From the NCBI RefSeq assembly GCF_021249345.1, contig NZ_CP089588.1, positions 2,666,001 through 2,730,000 of the forward strand: a stretch of 64,000 nt of DNA. Reading direction: 5' to 3'. The position numbers were made by a program, and so were the translations under genes. The notes beneath the pieces are model-generated. The model was given only the letters and a program-made list of their open reading frames with translations, searched no databases and was not told the origin of the DNA. Origin of the DNA: Halobacterium wangiae. GTDB taxonomy: Archaea; Halobacteriota; Halobacteria; Halobacteriales; Halobacteriaceae. Positions 32,674-41,110 of the stretch are shown here, piece by piece. Positions within the stretch are counted from its first letter, which is position 1; every line of letters begins with the position of its first letter.

Positions 32674-33972
32674 CTACGCGGTGCGTGCCGCGCCAGCGTC
32701 GAGTGCGTCGCCGGCCTTCCGGGCCTCCTGCTGGACGATGTACGAGCGGTCGTCAGTGTACTCCGCGGCGACGTCGAGGGCGTCCTCGGTGCCGATCTGG
32801 ACGAGCGCCCACGCGGCGGACGTCCGGACGCTGTCGGAGTCGTCGTCGTCGAGCACGTCCGCGAGCGGCTCGATGGCTCGCGTGTCACCGATGAGGCCCA
32901 GCGAGCGGGCGGCTTGGCTGCGTACGCCCTCGTCGTCGGCGACGAGCTGGTCGGCGACGTCCTGGGTGACCTCCTCGCTACCGATCTCGCCGAGCGCCTT
33001 GATAGCGGTCGTCTGGAGTTTGCGGTTGCTGTCGGAGTCGACGTAGTCGATCACGTGTTCGACGCCGTCCTCGCTGCCGATCTTGCCGATGATCTCGATG
33101 GCGCGCAGGTCGCGGCGCGCGGCGAGCTGTCCGACCTCGTCGAGGGCCTCCACGCTGCCGATGTGGAGGAGTGCGTCCATGCAGTACTCCTCCATGAAGT
33201 CGGTGTCGCCCATGTGGTCGAGGACGAGCAGGATCATCTCGACGTTCCCGCGCTTCTTCCACTCCTTGAGCGCGCTCAGCTCCGGGGGGAAGTCCTTGTG
33301 CTTCTGGTTGATGACGTCGTAGTAGCCCTCGTACTGGAGCTTCTGTCGGACGGAGAGGTCGTCCCACTCCTGGGCGTCCTCGACGCCCTCGGTGAGGCCG
33401 TCGGTGGCTCCCACCAGCGCCGCGATGGTCTCCGCGTCGGTGTCCGGGTGCAGGTCGGCGCTCTCGACGGCCGTGACGACCTGGTCGAGGTCGTCGGCGA
33501 GTGCGTCCGGGTCGGCGGTGTCGCCGCCGGTGAACGTCTCGCCGAGCACGTCGGCGGCCTCGTCGAGGAACGCGTTCACGGTGGCCTGCAGGTCCTTTTC
33601 GCCCTGTTCGGTCCAGCGCGTCTCGCGCATCGTAGACTGGGCCTCCTCGACGTCCGAGACGGCGTCCTCGGCGTACGGACCGCGCTGTGCGTCGAGGTCG
33701 TCGCGGAGTGCCGAGAGCCGCGTCTCGAGGGACTCCTGTGGGTCCTCCTCGTCTTCGTCGTCCGGTTCCGGCAGGTCCGTCGCCTCGAGGTCGCTCTCGA
33801 CTTCGTCGAGTTCCGCCTCGACCTCGTCGAGTTCGGCCTCGGTCTCGGCCGCTTCGAGGTCGGTCTCGGCGCCGTCGAGACGCGTCTCCAGCGTCTCCAC
33901 GTCGACGTCCGCGACCTCCTCGTCGGGCGTCTCCCCGGGCGTCTCGTCGGGTTCCTCGTCCCCGTCGCTCAT
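32674..33972 (-). CDS. HEAT-repeat protein with acidic coiled-coil N-terminus
   Basis: A 432-residue protein from ATG 33972 (MSDGDEEPDETPG). Residues 20-80 are an extremely acidic coiled coil (LETRLDGAETDLEAAETEAELDE and following). Residues 225-430 contain HEAT/PBS-lyase-like repeats, for example LQTTAIKALGEIGSEEVTQ, VRSQAARSLGLIGDTRAIEP and VRTSAAWALVQIGTEDAL. It is a soluble scaffold of unknown partner. I would not infer phycobilisome function from the repeat name. Confidence 0.85.
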   Translation of the reverse strand: MSDGDEEPDETPGETPDEEVADVDVETLETRLDGAETDLEAAETEAELDEVEAELDEVESDLEATDLPEPDDEDEEDPQESLETRLSALRDDLDAQRGPYAEDAVSDVEEAQSTMRETRWTEQGEKDLQATVNAFLDEAADVLGETFTGGDTADPDALADDLDQVVTAVESADLHPDTDAETIAALVGATDGLTEGVEDAQEWDDLSVRQKLQYEGYYDVINQKHKDFPPELSALKEWKKRGNVEMILLVLDHMGDTDFMEEYCMDALLHIGSVEALDEVGQLAARRDLRAIEIIGKIGSEDGVEHVIDYVDSDSNRKLQTTAIKALGEIGSEEVTQDVADQLVADDEGVRSQAARSLGLIGDTRAIEPLADVLDDDDSDSVRTSAAWALVQIGTEDALDVAAEYTDDRSYIVQQEARKAGDALDAGAARTA

Positions 33973-33995
33973 ACTAACGCGTTCCGCCAGCGCGC

Positions 33996-34685
33996 CTATG
34001 AGCGTTTCCCTTCGGCCCGCCAGTAGAACCGCGGTGCGAGGAGGAGGTAGGCCAGCGCCCACGCCAGCAACGCCCGGGGGAACGACCGCGAGAGCGCCAG
34101 CGGCGCGAGTAGCGCGGCCGCCTGGACCACGCCCATCGCCAGCGCGTCGCGAGGGTACAGGTCCGGGTAGGTTATCGTCGTCACCATCAGCACGGTGAGG
34201 ACCCCGGTGGCAGCGACGACCACCAGCGGGTCGGAGACGCCGGCGAGGACGCCCGCCGCGAGCAGTGTCGCCGCGAGCGTCGTCGGCACGCCCTCGGTGT
34301 GCGCGTTCCCGGTGTCGTAGGCCGTGTACATCCCGAGACGGACCACGCCGGCGGCGACGAACAGTGCGCAGATGCCGACCGCGAGCAGCGCCCGGGGCGC
34401 CGCGAACCCCCAGGTGTCGCCGACTCGTGCCGCCACGATGAACGCCGGCGCGACGCCGAACGACGCCACGTCGGCGAGCGAGTCGAGGTGTTCCCCGGCC
34501 GGCGTCGACCCGTACCGCCGCGCGAGCAGGCCGTCGAGGCCGTCCGCGATGGCCGCGAGCAGCACCAGTCGCGCCGCGAGTTCCACGTCGACGGTCGCCG
34601 CGACGACCGCCACGAAGCCGAGCGCCGCGTTCGCCGACGTGACGGCGTCCGCGACGCCCAACCGGCCGACGAACCGGGGGTGCAT
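33996..34685 (-). CDS. pssA: CDP-alcohol phosphatidyltransferase, archaetidylserine synthase type
   Basis: A 229-residue protein with about seven membrane helices. The CDP-alcohol motif is DGLLARRYGSTPAGEHLDSL followed by AD, giving the conserved DG..AR...G...D...D pattern that binds the metal and CDP-lipid. The DSLADVASFGVAPAF part is typical of the serine-transferring subtype. In haloarchaea this enzyme makes archaetidylserine and is linked to lipid anchoring of archaeosortase substrates. The HEAT gene follows 23 bases later. Confidence 0.85.
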   Translation of the reverse strand: MHPRFVGRLGVADAVTSANAALGFVAVVAATVDVELAARLVLLAAIADGLDGLLARRYGSTPAGEHLDSLADVASFGVAPAFIVAARVGDTWGFAAPRALLAVGICALFVAAGVVRLGMYTAYDTGNAHTEGVPTTLAATLLAAGVLAGVSDPLVVVAATGVLTVLMVTTITYPDLYPRDALAMGVVQAAALLAPLALSRSFPRALLAWALAYLLLAPRFYWRAEGKRS

Positions 34686-34792
34686 GATTCGCTCATGACG
34701 ACAGGCGTCCTTACGTGTTTACATCCGCGCGCCGCCCGAGGCCCCCGACTCGGACCGCGTCGCCTATATGGGTCACGTCCCGACTGTCGAGC

Positions 34793-35242
34793 ATGCAACG
34801 CCGGGCGTTTCTCGCCGCCGGTGCGGGCCTCGCGACCACGGCGCTCGCCGGCTGTATCGGTCCCACACTGGGGTCCTCGGACTACGACATCGGCATGCAG
34901 TCGAACGCGTTCGTCCCGGACCCCCGCGTCGAGGGCGTGGACCCGCCGACGTTCGAAGCCGCCGTCGGCGAGACGGTCGTCTGGGCGAACAGCGGGTCGC
35001 GCAACCACACGGTGACCGGCTACGACGACGGCATCCCGGAGGGCGCGGACTACTTCGCCTCCGGCGGGTTCGAGGACGAGACCACCGCTCGCTCGGCGTG
35101 GGAGAACAGCGTCGACGGCGGCGGCATCGTCCGCCCCGGCGAGACGTACGAACACACGTTCGAGGTGCCGGGCGACTACTACTACGTCTGTATCCCCCAC
35201 GAGGACGCAGGGATGATCGGAAAAGTCGTCGTCAGCGAGTAG
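34793..35242 (+). CDS. Halocyanin-like blue copper protein (Tat lipoprotein)
   Basis: A 149-residue protein. MQRRAFLAAGAGLATTALAG followed by Cys is a Tat signal with a lipobox. The plastocyanin-type fold has the copper ligands in RNHTVTGYDD (His), YYVCIPHEDAGMIG (Cys, His, Met). It is a membrane-anchored electron carrier on the cell surface. TATATG at 34765-34770 fits a leaderless transcript from 34793. It is divergent from pssA. Confidence 0.92.
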   Translation: MQRRAFLAAGAGLATTALAGCIGPTLGSSDYDIGMQSNAFVPDPRVEGVDPPTFEAAVGETVVWANSGSRNHTVTGYDDGIPEGADYFASGGFEDETTARSAWENSVDGGGIVRPGETYEHTFEVPGDYYYVCIPHEDAGMIGKVVVSE

Positions 35243-35266
35243 TACGCGTCGGTCGAAGCCCGGCGG

Positions 35267-35899
35267 TCAGGCTTCCGCTTCGTCTTCGTCGACGTCGACC
35301 GCGGTCTCCTCCTCCTCGTACACTTCCTCGGGGTGGGCTTCCAGCGTGGCCTTCTGGACCTCGACCCGGCGGAGCGGGTAGATGGTGTTCGCCTCGCCGT
35401 AGATGGCCGAGGAGAGTCGACCCTCGATGACGGAGTCGATGAGCGCCTCGAACGTGCGCTCCTCGCCGGCCTCCTCCACGAGGTCGATCATCGTGCGGCG
35501 GATGGCCTTCTGCTGGCTCTGGTCGGCCTGCTTGGTCGTGTAGGCGACCGGCTGGACCTTCACGCGGTAGTCGTCGGTCGTGAGGACCGTGATGGTCGCC
35601 TCGATCTTCGACGAGCCGCGGCGCACGAGACTGCGCTTGTAGTCCCGCGTGAGTTCGTGCTTGACAAACTCCGTCGACGCGGTGTCGCTGCCGACGTCGC
35701 TCACCTGAAAGGTGAGCTTGACGTTGTTCTCGCCGCCGTCGGCGAGTTCGCTCATCGTCGTCTCGATGGTTCGGTCGTAGACCTGTTCTGGCTCCTCTGC
35801 GGGGGTCTCGCCGAGCTCCTGCCGGTCGAACTCCTCCGGCGCGAGCACGGTGTACCACCGCTTCTCCTGGTTCTGCTTGGATACGGAACGTTCGCTCAT
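35267..35899 (-). CDS. rps3ae: 30S ribosomal protein S3Ae (eS1)
   Basis: A 210-residue protein. KRWYTVLAPEEFDRQELGET at the N-terminus, and KQNQEKRW before it, together with RRVEVQKATLEAHPEEVYEE at the end, are standard S3Ae features. It belongs to the small subunit near the mRNA exit. It is the last gene of the operon rps15, recJ-like, pcc1, rps3ae; its ATG overlaps the TGA of pcc1 (ATGA). Confidence 0.95.
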   Translation of the reverse strand: MSERSVSKQNQEKRWYTVLAPEEFDRQELGETPAEEPEQVYDRTIETTMSELADGGENNVKLTFQVSDVGSDTASTEFVKHELTRDYKRSLVRRGSSKIEATITVLTTDDYRVKVQPVAYTTKQADQSQQKAIRRTMIDLVEEAGEERTFEALIDSVIEGRLSSAIYGEANTIYPLRRVEVQKATLEAHPEEVYEEEETAVDVDEDEAEA

Positions 35900-36150
35900 G
35901 ATTGGGTTGTGGTGTGTCGTTCGGCGTGCTGTGCAACTTCGGTGGCCACCGTGACGTTGACGACGTAGTCGTCGAGGGTCGAGGCGAGGCCGGCGGTGTC
36001 GTCGCGCTCGATGCGCGTGACGACCGTGCCGTCGTCCGCACCGTCGCGCTCGACGCGCGTCTCCATCTCGGTGGTGTTGTCCGGGCGGACCGAGCGCGCG
36101 ACGACCTCTGGGTCCGCGACGTCGGTGCGGACGGTCGCCGTGCGCGTCAT
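35896..36150 (-). CDS. pcc1: KEOPS complex subunit Pcc1
   Basis: An 84-residue protein: TATVRTDVADPEVVARSVRPDN, then TEMETRVERDG, then a C-terminal helix LASTLDDYVVNVTVATEVAQ. This is the Pcc1 fold, the dimerising subunit of KEOPS, which makes N6-threonylcarbamoyladenosine at position 37 of ANN-decoding tRNAs. It overlaps both operon neighbours by four bases. Confidence 0.92.
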   Translation of the reverse strand: MTRTATVRTDVADPEVVARSVRPDNTTEMETRVERDGADDGTVVTRIERDDTAGLASTLDDYVVNVTVATEVAQHAERHTTTQS

Positions 36151-37211
36151 AGGTCACCCCGGACGGTCTCTACGAGGTCGGACTCGTCTTCGACGCGGGC
36201 GACGGCGAGGGACGGCGAACCGACGCCGTCCGGTAGCACGTCGCGTGCGTCTGCGTCGGTCGTGGCGAGCGCTGCGGTGCCGTCTCCCACGACGAGCGCC
36301 GCGGGTTCGGCCGAGCGGTAGTCGCGGACGAGACGTGCGACGGTCGGGTGCGCCGTCTCGGCGTTCGCGACGACGACACCCCTGTGTCTCGCGGGGTCGG
36401 CGGCGCGAACTGCCGCGTGTGCGTCCGCTGCGTGCGAGCGCCACGCGTCGAGCGCGGGCGGGCCGTCGACGCTACCGAGTGCGAGAGCGACCCCCAGTCC
36501 GGGGGCGTCCCACGCCAGCGCACCGAGCACGTCGGCGTACCCCTCGACCGTCTCGAAGGGGCCGTCCGGCGTCTCGTGCGGGCGGAGCGCGTCGCTCACG
36601 CGTTCTGCCGCGCGGGCCTCTCTGCCGTCGGTCGCGTCGAGCGCGACCACGGACGCGAGCCTGCGCCGCGCGTCGTCGTCGAGTTCCGCCGGGAGGGCGA
36701 GTTCGGCGAGCGTCGCGCCCGCCGCCTGCTCGTCTCCCGAGAACGACGCGTGGAGTCGGGTCGTGTGCGCCAGTCCCGCCGCGAGGTCCGCGGTCGGGAC
36801 GCCGACGCCGGGTCGCCGACTCAGGTCGGCAGCTTCGCGCACGTCGCTGGACGGCTCACCGTCGTCGGCGAGCGCGCCCGCGAACGCCAGTACCGGACTC
36901 GGCGACGCGCCGAGTTCCCGGGCCGCGTCGAAGGCCTGGTTCGAGGCGTCCGCCGCGAACGCCGCGTCCGCGGCCGGTGTCTCGACGCCGACGGTGACGT
37001 GGGTCGCATCGGCGACGTCCGGAGCCGGAGCCGTTCGAGCCACGCGCACCTGGTAGGGCACGTCGCGCTCGTCGCAGGCCCCCGCCAGCGTGGCGGCGGC
37101 CGCGAGGCTCCCGCCGGTCGGCGCGGCCGTCACGCGGACGAACTCCGCGTCGGCCAGCGCCGAGACGGCGTCGGGCTCCGTCGTCGCTGTACTGCGTCCC
37201 GTCGTCGCCAT
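36147..37211 (-). CDS. RecJ-like DHH-family protein, degenerate
   Basis: A 354-residue protein at the place where archaea often carry a RecJ-type gene between rps15 and pcc1. It shows an alanine-rich alpha/beta fold (FVRVTAAPTGGSLAAAATLAG, PYQVRVARTAP, ATHVTVGVET) and a C-terminal DHHA1-like part (HRGVVVANAETAHPTVARLV). The expected DHH and DxD metal motifs are absent, so nuclease activity is doubtful; a replisome scaffold role (GINS-associated GAN relative) is possible. The ATG abuts the rps15 stop directly. Confidence 0.8.
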   Translation of the reverse strand: MATTGRSTATTEPDAVSALADAEFVRVTAAPTGGSLAAAATLAGACDERDVPYQVRVARTAPAPDVADATHVTVGVETPAADAAFAADASNQAFDAARELGASPSPVLAFAGALADDGEPSSDVREAADLSRRPGVGVPTADLAAGLAHTTRLHASFSGDEQAAGATLAELALPAELDDDARRRLASVVALDATDGREARAAERVSDALRPHETPDGPFETVEGYADVLGALAWDAPGLGVALALGSVDGPPALDAWRSHAADAHAAVRAADPARHRGVVVANAETAHPTVARLVRDYRSAEPAALVVGDGTAALATTDADARDVLPDGVGSPSLAVARVEDESDLVETVRGDL

Positions 37212-37676
37212 CTACTCGAGTAGTTCCTTCGCGTTCTCGTGCGAGTACTTGAAGTCCGCGTCGAGTTCGTCGCCCCGGTAGTAGTCGACCAGGCGACGGA
37301 TCTTCGACTGGGTGTTCTGGAGTGCGCGCTTGTTCTGGTGGTCCTGTCCGTTCTCCTCGACGTGCTCGAAGAGACGGACGGACTTCTCCAGGAGGTTCCG
37401 GAGGTCCTCGGGGATCTCGGGGTCCGCGTCATTCTCCTCGAGGATCTCGGTGACCTTCTTCCCGGTCGCCAGCTTCACGTCCGGGACTGGCGTCCCCTGG
37501 ACGCCCTCGTCGCGCAGCTTCAGGCCGATCTGCGAGGGGTCGTGCCCCTGCTCGGCCAGTTCCACGACGCGGTCCTCGACCGCGTCCTCGTCTACGTCGC
37601 TCCACTCCGGCGGTTCGTCTGCCGTCGGGCGGTCCGAACCGGAGGACCCGCGACGGCGTGTGTGCATTCGTGCCAT
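37212..37676 (-). CDS. rps15: 30S ribosomal protein S15 (uS15)
   Basis: A 154-residue protein with the archaeal N-terminal extension (MARMHTRRRGSSGSDRP), LAEQGHDPSQIGLKLRDEGVQG, and the S15 core ending in KRALQNTQSKIRRLVDYYRG. It binds 16S rRNA early in 30S assembly. It heads the four-gene operon. An alternative ATG lies three codons downstream. The 5' region contains two hairpins that may serve in regulation. Confidence 0.95.
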   Translation of the reverse strand: MARMHTRRRGSSGSDRPTADEPPEWSDVDEDAVEDRVVELAEQGHDPSQIGLKLRDEGVQGTPVPDVKLATGKKVTEILEENDADPEIPEDLRNLLEKSVRLFEHVEENGQDHQNKRALQNTQSKIRRLVDYYRGDELDADFKYSHENAKELLE

Positions 37677-37707
37677 TGTTCGGATTGGAACTACACGAAA
37701 CGCTGGC

Positions 37708-37780
37708 GGCACCTGACGGTGCCACGACACTACCGCAGTCCCAAGCCGCTCCGGACGCGTGGCGGAAAACGGTGCCACGC
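37708..37780 (-). promoter_or_regulatory. Two hairpins in the probable rps15 leader
   Basis: GGCACC/GGTGCC (37708-37723, four-base loop) and GCGTGGC/GCCACGC (37757-37780, ten-base loop) lie 32-104 bases upstream of the rps15 ATG. Both arms share the 11-base direct repeat ACGGTGCCACG (37716 and 37769). A TATA-like CTTTAC lies near 37845-37852, so they would be in the leader if that is the promoter. Confidence 0.35.
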
Positions 37781-37946
37781 ACCCGGCGAGCGGCGAGTCG
37801 GATCTACGGCCGTGTGGTTCCCTATCGTCAGCAAAACGCCCGGGCACGTAAAGGGTTTCCATCTCTGTGCTGCCCTCGACACCCCCCGCTTGCGGTCGAA
37901 TCGCGGGGTTTATCAGGAACCCCGGGCAACGTGGAGATGCGTTCGA

Positions 37947-38018
37947 GGGCTCGTAGATCAGTGGTAGATCATCCCCCTGGCACGGGGAAGGCCTCGGGTT
38001 CAAATCCCGACGAGTCCA
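37947..38018 (+). tRNA. tRNA-Ala (anticodon GGC)
   Basis: A 72-base cloverleaf: acceptor GGGCTCG/CGAGTCC with the G3:U70 pair that identifies alanine tRNAs, D arm GATC/GATC, anticodon stem TCCCC/GGGGA with loop CTGGCAC (anticodon GGC), five-base variable loop, T arm TCGGG/CCCGA with loop TTCAAAT, discriminator A. CCA is not separately encoded. TTTATC at 37909-37914 is the likely promoter. No intron. Confidence 0.97.
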
Positions 38019-38078
38019 CTCGACTTTCTTCGCGCCCCTCCGCTCACTCAGTCGATAGACCCGTCGACCCTCGCAAAC

Positions 38079-38105
38079 TCGGGTTTCCTCGGTCCCGACG
38101 AGTCC
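38079..38105 (+). repeat. Decayed copy of the tRNA-Ala 3' end
   Basis: CTCGGGTT (38079-38086) and TCCCGACGAGTCC (38093-38105) match the T arm and acceptor arm of the tRNA (the second is identical over 13 bases to 38005-38017), with a few altered bases between. A tRNA 3' end copy 88 bases downstream is the usual footprint of integration at a tRNA gene, here old or imprecise. Confidence 0.6.
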
Positions 38106-38124
38106 GCGCCTGTTCTCGAATACG

Positions 38125-38144
38125 AAGCGACAGCGCTGTCGCTT
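38125..38144. repeat. Perfect 20-base palindrome between tRNA-Ala and the pilin gene
   Basis: AAGCGACAGCGCTGTCGCTT reads identically on both strands. It lies 20 bases past the decayed tRNA copy and 55 bases past the stop of the convergent pilin gene. It may be a bidirectional terminator or a protein-binding site; no T-run follows. Confidence 0.7.
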
Positions 38145-38199
38145 TGCGTCGATTCTGCACTGTGCGTCCGAAGAAAACGCAAAAAGCGGAACTAGACTG

Positions 38200-38640
38200 C
38201 TACGACGTGCTGTTGAGCGTGACTTCCTCCTGGGTGATGACGGTCTCTGTACCGTCTTCACCGACAGCTCTGACGATCACGTTCGTTGTCACGTCGTCCT
38301 CACCGGTCACCGGAGAAACGGTAACCGAGTCCCCAACATTATCGAGAACTCCGAACGTGGTGCCGTTTACTTCGGCCAAAGAATTGCTAGCAGTGACGTT
38401 CAGTTTGACTGCGTTACCTTCGCTAATCCACGTGACGGTGGCGTTGCCGTCGTTGCTGTTCTGACTGACGTCGGCGCCAGCGTTGACGTTGTTGCTCACC
38501 TGATCGGGGAACCCGAGCACGAAGGTGGCAATAACGGCTGCCAGAATCACTGTGATGGCGACCATCAGGATGACCCCGATGACCGGCGATACGCCGCGGT
38601 CGTCCTCGTCCGGAACGTCGAATAAGCTGATCTTTTTCAT
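38200..38640 (-). CDS. Type IV pilin / archaellin-N-terminal-domain protein
   Basis: A 146-residue prepilin. The leader [16 protein letters not shown] is followed by the class-III pilin core [20 protein letters not shown], and cleavage by the prepilin peptidase is expected after DRG. The mature domain is beta-rich with sequons NAT, NVT, NGT and NST. This pattern is the haloarchaeal pilin type (PilA-like). A TATA-like ATTATGG lies about 65 bases before the ATG. The gene stands alone, 1.1 kb from the pilus machinery locus. Confidence 0.9.
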   Translation of the reverse strand: MKKISLFDVPDEDDRGVSPVIGVILMVAITVILAAVIATFVLGFPDQVSNNVNAGADVSQNSNDGNATVTWISEGNAVKLNVTASNSLAEVNGTTFGVLDNVGDSVTVSPVTGEDDVTTNVIVRAVGEDGTETVITQEEVTLNSTS

Positions 38641-39157
38641 TGGTCTGTGACACGCCGACCGTGTGGTCGGTTCGTGCGTAACACCCCTCTATGAGGTTGG
38701 AACCATAATACTACCGCTCCCAACAACCGAGAAACAAACCATTGGCTGACGCGTGTCTGACGGATTTCAGTCAGAACGAGTCACGGGGTGAGCGCGACTC
38801 GCCATGAAGATCAGCCTATTCGAGCTGACACCCCGGTGAAACCGAGGTGTTCACACGATTCACGGACCTCTTGTTAAAACATTCCGACTAGTCACAATTA
38901 TCGAGATAGTGCGCGTCGAGCGCTCCCGAGAGAGATACCGGGCCGTGTCGTCCGGTTCGCCGAACCACCCGGAGCGACGCACTACGGGAGACGAATCCGG
39001 GAGCGACCGGTCGGCACTCCCGACGGCCGAAGAAGGAACGGTTTACATTCCGCTGGCCAGTACGGCCGCCAGTGACTCCCCGTTCGACACGACTACTCGG
39101 AGTTCGCAGACGGAGTGAACGTCGGCCGCTGTCGGGGCCGGTAGCCGGCCCCCAGTG
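38641..39157. other. 516-base gap with low GC and small hairpins
   Basis: The part 38700-38900 is clearly richer in A/T than its surroundings. It contains the pilin promoter, TCTGAC/GTCAGA (38757-38776), and ACACC/GGTGT with inner CGG/CCG (38828-38850). A weak short reading frame (38909-39118) lies in the right half. No tRNA or known RNA is recognised. Confidence 0.5.
38909..39118 (+). CDS. Doubtful small reading frame
   Basis: A 69-residue frame from a GTG, reading VRVERSRERYRAVSS and ending DTTTRSSQTE. Codon use is only moderately haloarchaeal and the protein is basic at the start and Ser/Thr-rich at the end, unlike its acidic neighbours. A TATA-like AATTAT lies only about ten bases upstream. 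I list it because nothing else explains this stretch. Confidence 0.2.
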   Translation: MRVERSRERYRAVSSGSPNHPERRTTGDESGSDRSALPTAEEGTVYIPLASTAASDSPFDTTTRSSQTE

Positions 39158-39682
39158 ATGTTCGCGACGATCGAAGCGCTCGTCGCGACGGCCAACGGGC
39201 CAGCTGGCCTCCTCTTCATCTTCGTCTACTCCGTCCTGGTCGCGTTCGTCCTCCCACTGCCCGGCGAACTGGTCCTGCTCCCGGCACCCCAGATGGAACT
39301 GGGCGTTCCGACCGCGCTCACCATCGGTGTCGTCGTACTCGTGAGTGCGGCCGGGAAGGCCGTCGGCAGCCTCGCGGCGTTCCGGATCGGTCGCGGTGCG
39401 GTCAGTGCTGGTCCCTCACAGTGGTTCCTCCAGCGGTTCGCGCCCAAGTCCGGCGCTCCCCGGGGTAGCGGACCGGTGCTGTCGTTCGTCCGCAGGTACG
39501 AGTACGTCGGCCTGGCGGTGCTGCTGTCGATTCCACTGATGCCCGACACGGTCGTCATCTACGCCTTCTCCGTCCTCAACACCGACGACGAACGGCGACT
39601 GGTTATCGCGGCCTTCGTCGGGACGGTCGGTCGACTCCTGGTGACGCTGGCGGTAGTCACCGGCGCCCTCGCGGTGATCTGA
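39158..39682 (+). CDS. DedA/VTT-family membrane protein
   Basis: A 174-residue protein with four or five hydrophobic segments. VFVYSV-type helix followed by FVLPLPGELVLLPAPQMELG and AAGKAVGSLAAFRIGRGAV, then YVGLAVLLSIPLMPDTVVIYAF, is a short version of the DedA (VTT) fold. DedA proteins act as lipid scramblases or carriers. A GTG one codon upstream is equally possible. It is not clearly linked to its neighbours. Confidence 0.75.
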   Translation: MFATIEALVATANGPAGLLFIFVYSVLVAFVLPLPGELVLLPAPQMELGVPTALTIGVVVLVSAAGKAVGSLAAFRIGRGAVSAGPSQWFLQRFAPKSGAPRGSGPVLSFVRRYEYVGLAVLLSIPLMPDTVVIYAFSVLNTDDERRLVIAAFVGTVGRLLVTLAVVTGALAVI

Positions 39683-39787
39683 GCGACGCTGGCGGGGTTC
39701 GCCGGGCGAGGTCGTCCAGGGGAGCCTGGTTCGTTGGTGACACGTTGCCCGTCAGGTTGATGCGTGGTTGCTGTGAAGGGGTGTGGC

Positions 39788-41110
39788 ATGGACGCGCGCG
39801 GCCAGTCGGAGACCATCGGTCTGGTGCTGTTGCTCGCCATCACGGTGGCGAGCGTCGGCGTCGTCGTGACGGTGGCTGGCAGCGCACTCGACAGTGCGGA
39901 ACACTCCTCGTCCGTCCAGCGCGCCGAGCAGTCGCTGAGCCTCTTCGACGCCCGGGGCGCGCTCGTCGCGCTGGGCCAGACCGACGGCCAGACGGTGTCG
40001 CTGTCCGGTTCGGCGGGCGGGAGCTACGACGTGCGCCCGGACTCCGGGCACATCACGGTGATACGACAGGACAGTGACGGCGACCAGGTCGGCGACCCGA
40101 TCCTGGACACGTCGCTTGGCGCCATCGTCTACGAGAACGGCGACGCGGAGGTCGCCTACCAGGGCGGGGGCGTCTGGCGCTCGCAGGGCGCGGGGTCGCG
40201 GATGGTGTCCCCGCCCGAGTTCAACTACCAGGACGCTACGCTGACGCTGCCCCTAGTCCGGGTGACCGGCGGGGAGTCCTCCGTCTCCGGGAGGCCGACG
40301 GCGCGGGTGACGCCCAACGATGTGGACGTCTCGAAGTTCCCGACGGAGACCCTCTCGAACCCGCTGTCGAACGGTACGGTGATCGTGACCGTCCAGAGCG
40401 ACTACTACCGCGGGTGGGCGGCGTTCTTCGAGGACCGGAGCACCGGGAACGTGACCGTCGACGAGGCGAACCAGACCGTCGAACTGGAACTGATCGCGCG
40501 CGGGACCGGCGGTGGGTTCTCGCTCCAGGAGACGCCAGTGAAACTCCGCGGTCTCGGCGACGACGAACCGATCGACTCGCTGTCGTTCACACTGGAACCG
40601 AACAAGGAATCCAGTTTCAACGACCTCGACTGGTCGCTGGTCGCGGACGACGGTGGCTCCGAGCGCTTCGAGGTGAACGTCGCCGGCGCGAACCCCTGCA
40701 AGGGCAAGGAGTCGGAGGTGACCCTCACGTACACGAACGGCGGGACGACCCACGAGTGGCGCAACGACACCGCGTTCACGGCGGACGGCTCGACGTACTC
40801 GTACTCCTGTGACGGCGACACGCCGACGCTCCACCTCGACCTGACCGGGCCGACGAACGTCACCTACCAGGACGCCTCGTCGCCGCTGTCGAACAACTCC
40901 ACGGGGTACCTCGTGAACCACTACCTCTCGGAGCTCGGGCCGAACGTCGACCTCGAAACCGAGTCGAAGGGGAACAACAACGCTCCCGGGAACTCCGAGA
41001 GCGTGGACCTGGACGCCTCGACGGGAAACGTGGAGTACTCGTCGTCCAGTTCGCGCGTGGTGACGTTCCTGCACGTCACCGAGAACGCCATCAACGTGAC
41101 GCTCAGTTGA
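39788..41110 (+). CDS. Pilus-locus surface protein with pilin-like N-terminus
   Basis: A 440-residue protein. MDARGQSETIGLVLLLAITV is a pilin-type start: charged residues, RGQSE, then a hydrophobic helix to about residue 35. A large extracellular domain follows, rich in N-x-S/T sequons, with two cysteines around CKGKESEVTLTYTNGG. It is convergent with the pilus operon, overlapping its last gene by eight bases, and such proteins are commonly found at this place in haloarchaeal pilus loci as I remember them. It may be a minor pilin or adhesin. Confidence 0.8.
   Translation: MDARGQSETIGLVLLLAITVASVGVVVTVAGSALDSAEHSSSVQRAEQSLSLFDARGALVALGQTDGQTVSLSGSAGGSYDVRPDSGHITVIRQDSDGDQVGDPILDTSLGAIVYENGDAEVAYQGGGVWRSQGAGSRMVSPPEFNYQDATLTLPLVRVTGGESSVSGRPTARVTPNDVDVSKFPTETLSNPLSNGTVIVTVQSDYYRGWAAFFEDRSTGNVTVDEANQTVELELIARGTGGGFSLQETPVKLRGLGDDEPIDSLSFTLEPNKESSFNDLDWSLVADDGGSERFEVNVAGANPCKGKESEVTLTYTNGGTTHEWRNDTAFTADGSTYSYSCDGDTPTLHLDLTGPTNVTYQDASSPLSNNSTGYLVNHYLSELGPNVDLETESKGNNNAPGNSESVDLDASTGNVEYSSSSSRVVTFLHVTENAINVTLS

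Noticed and set aside
36147-37211. Active RecJ nuclease
   Set aside because: The DHH and DxD metal motifs are missing, so only the fold and the gene position are supported.
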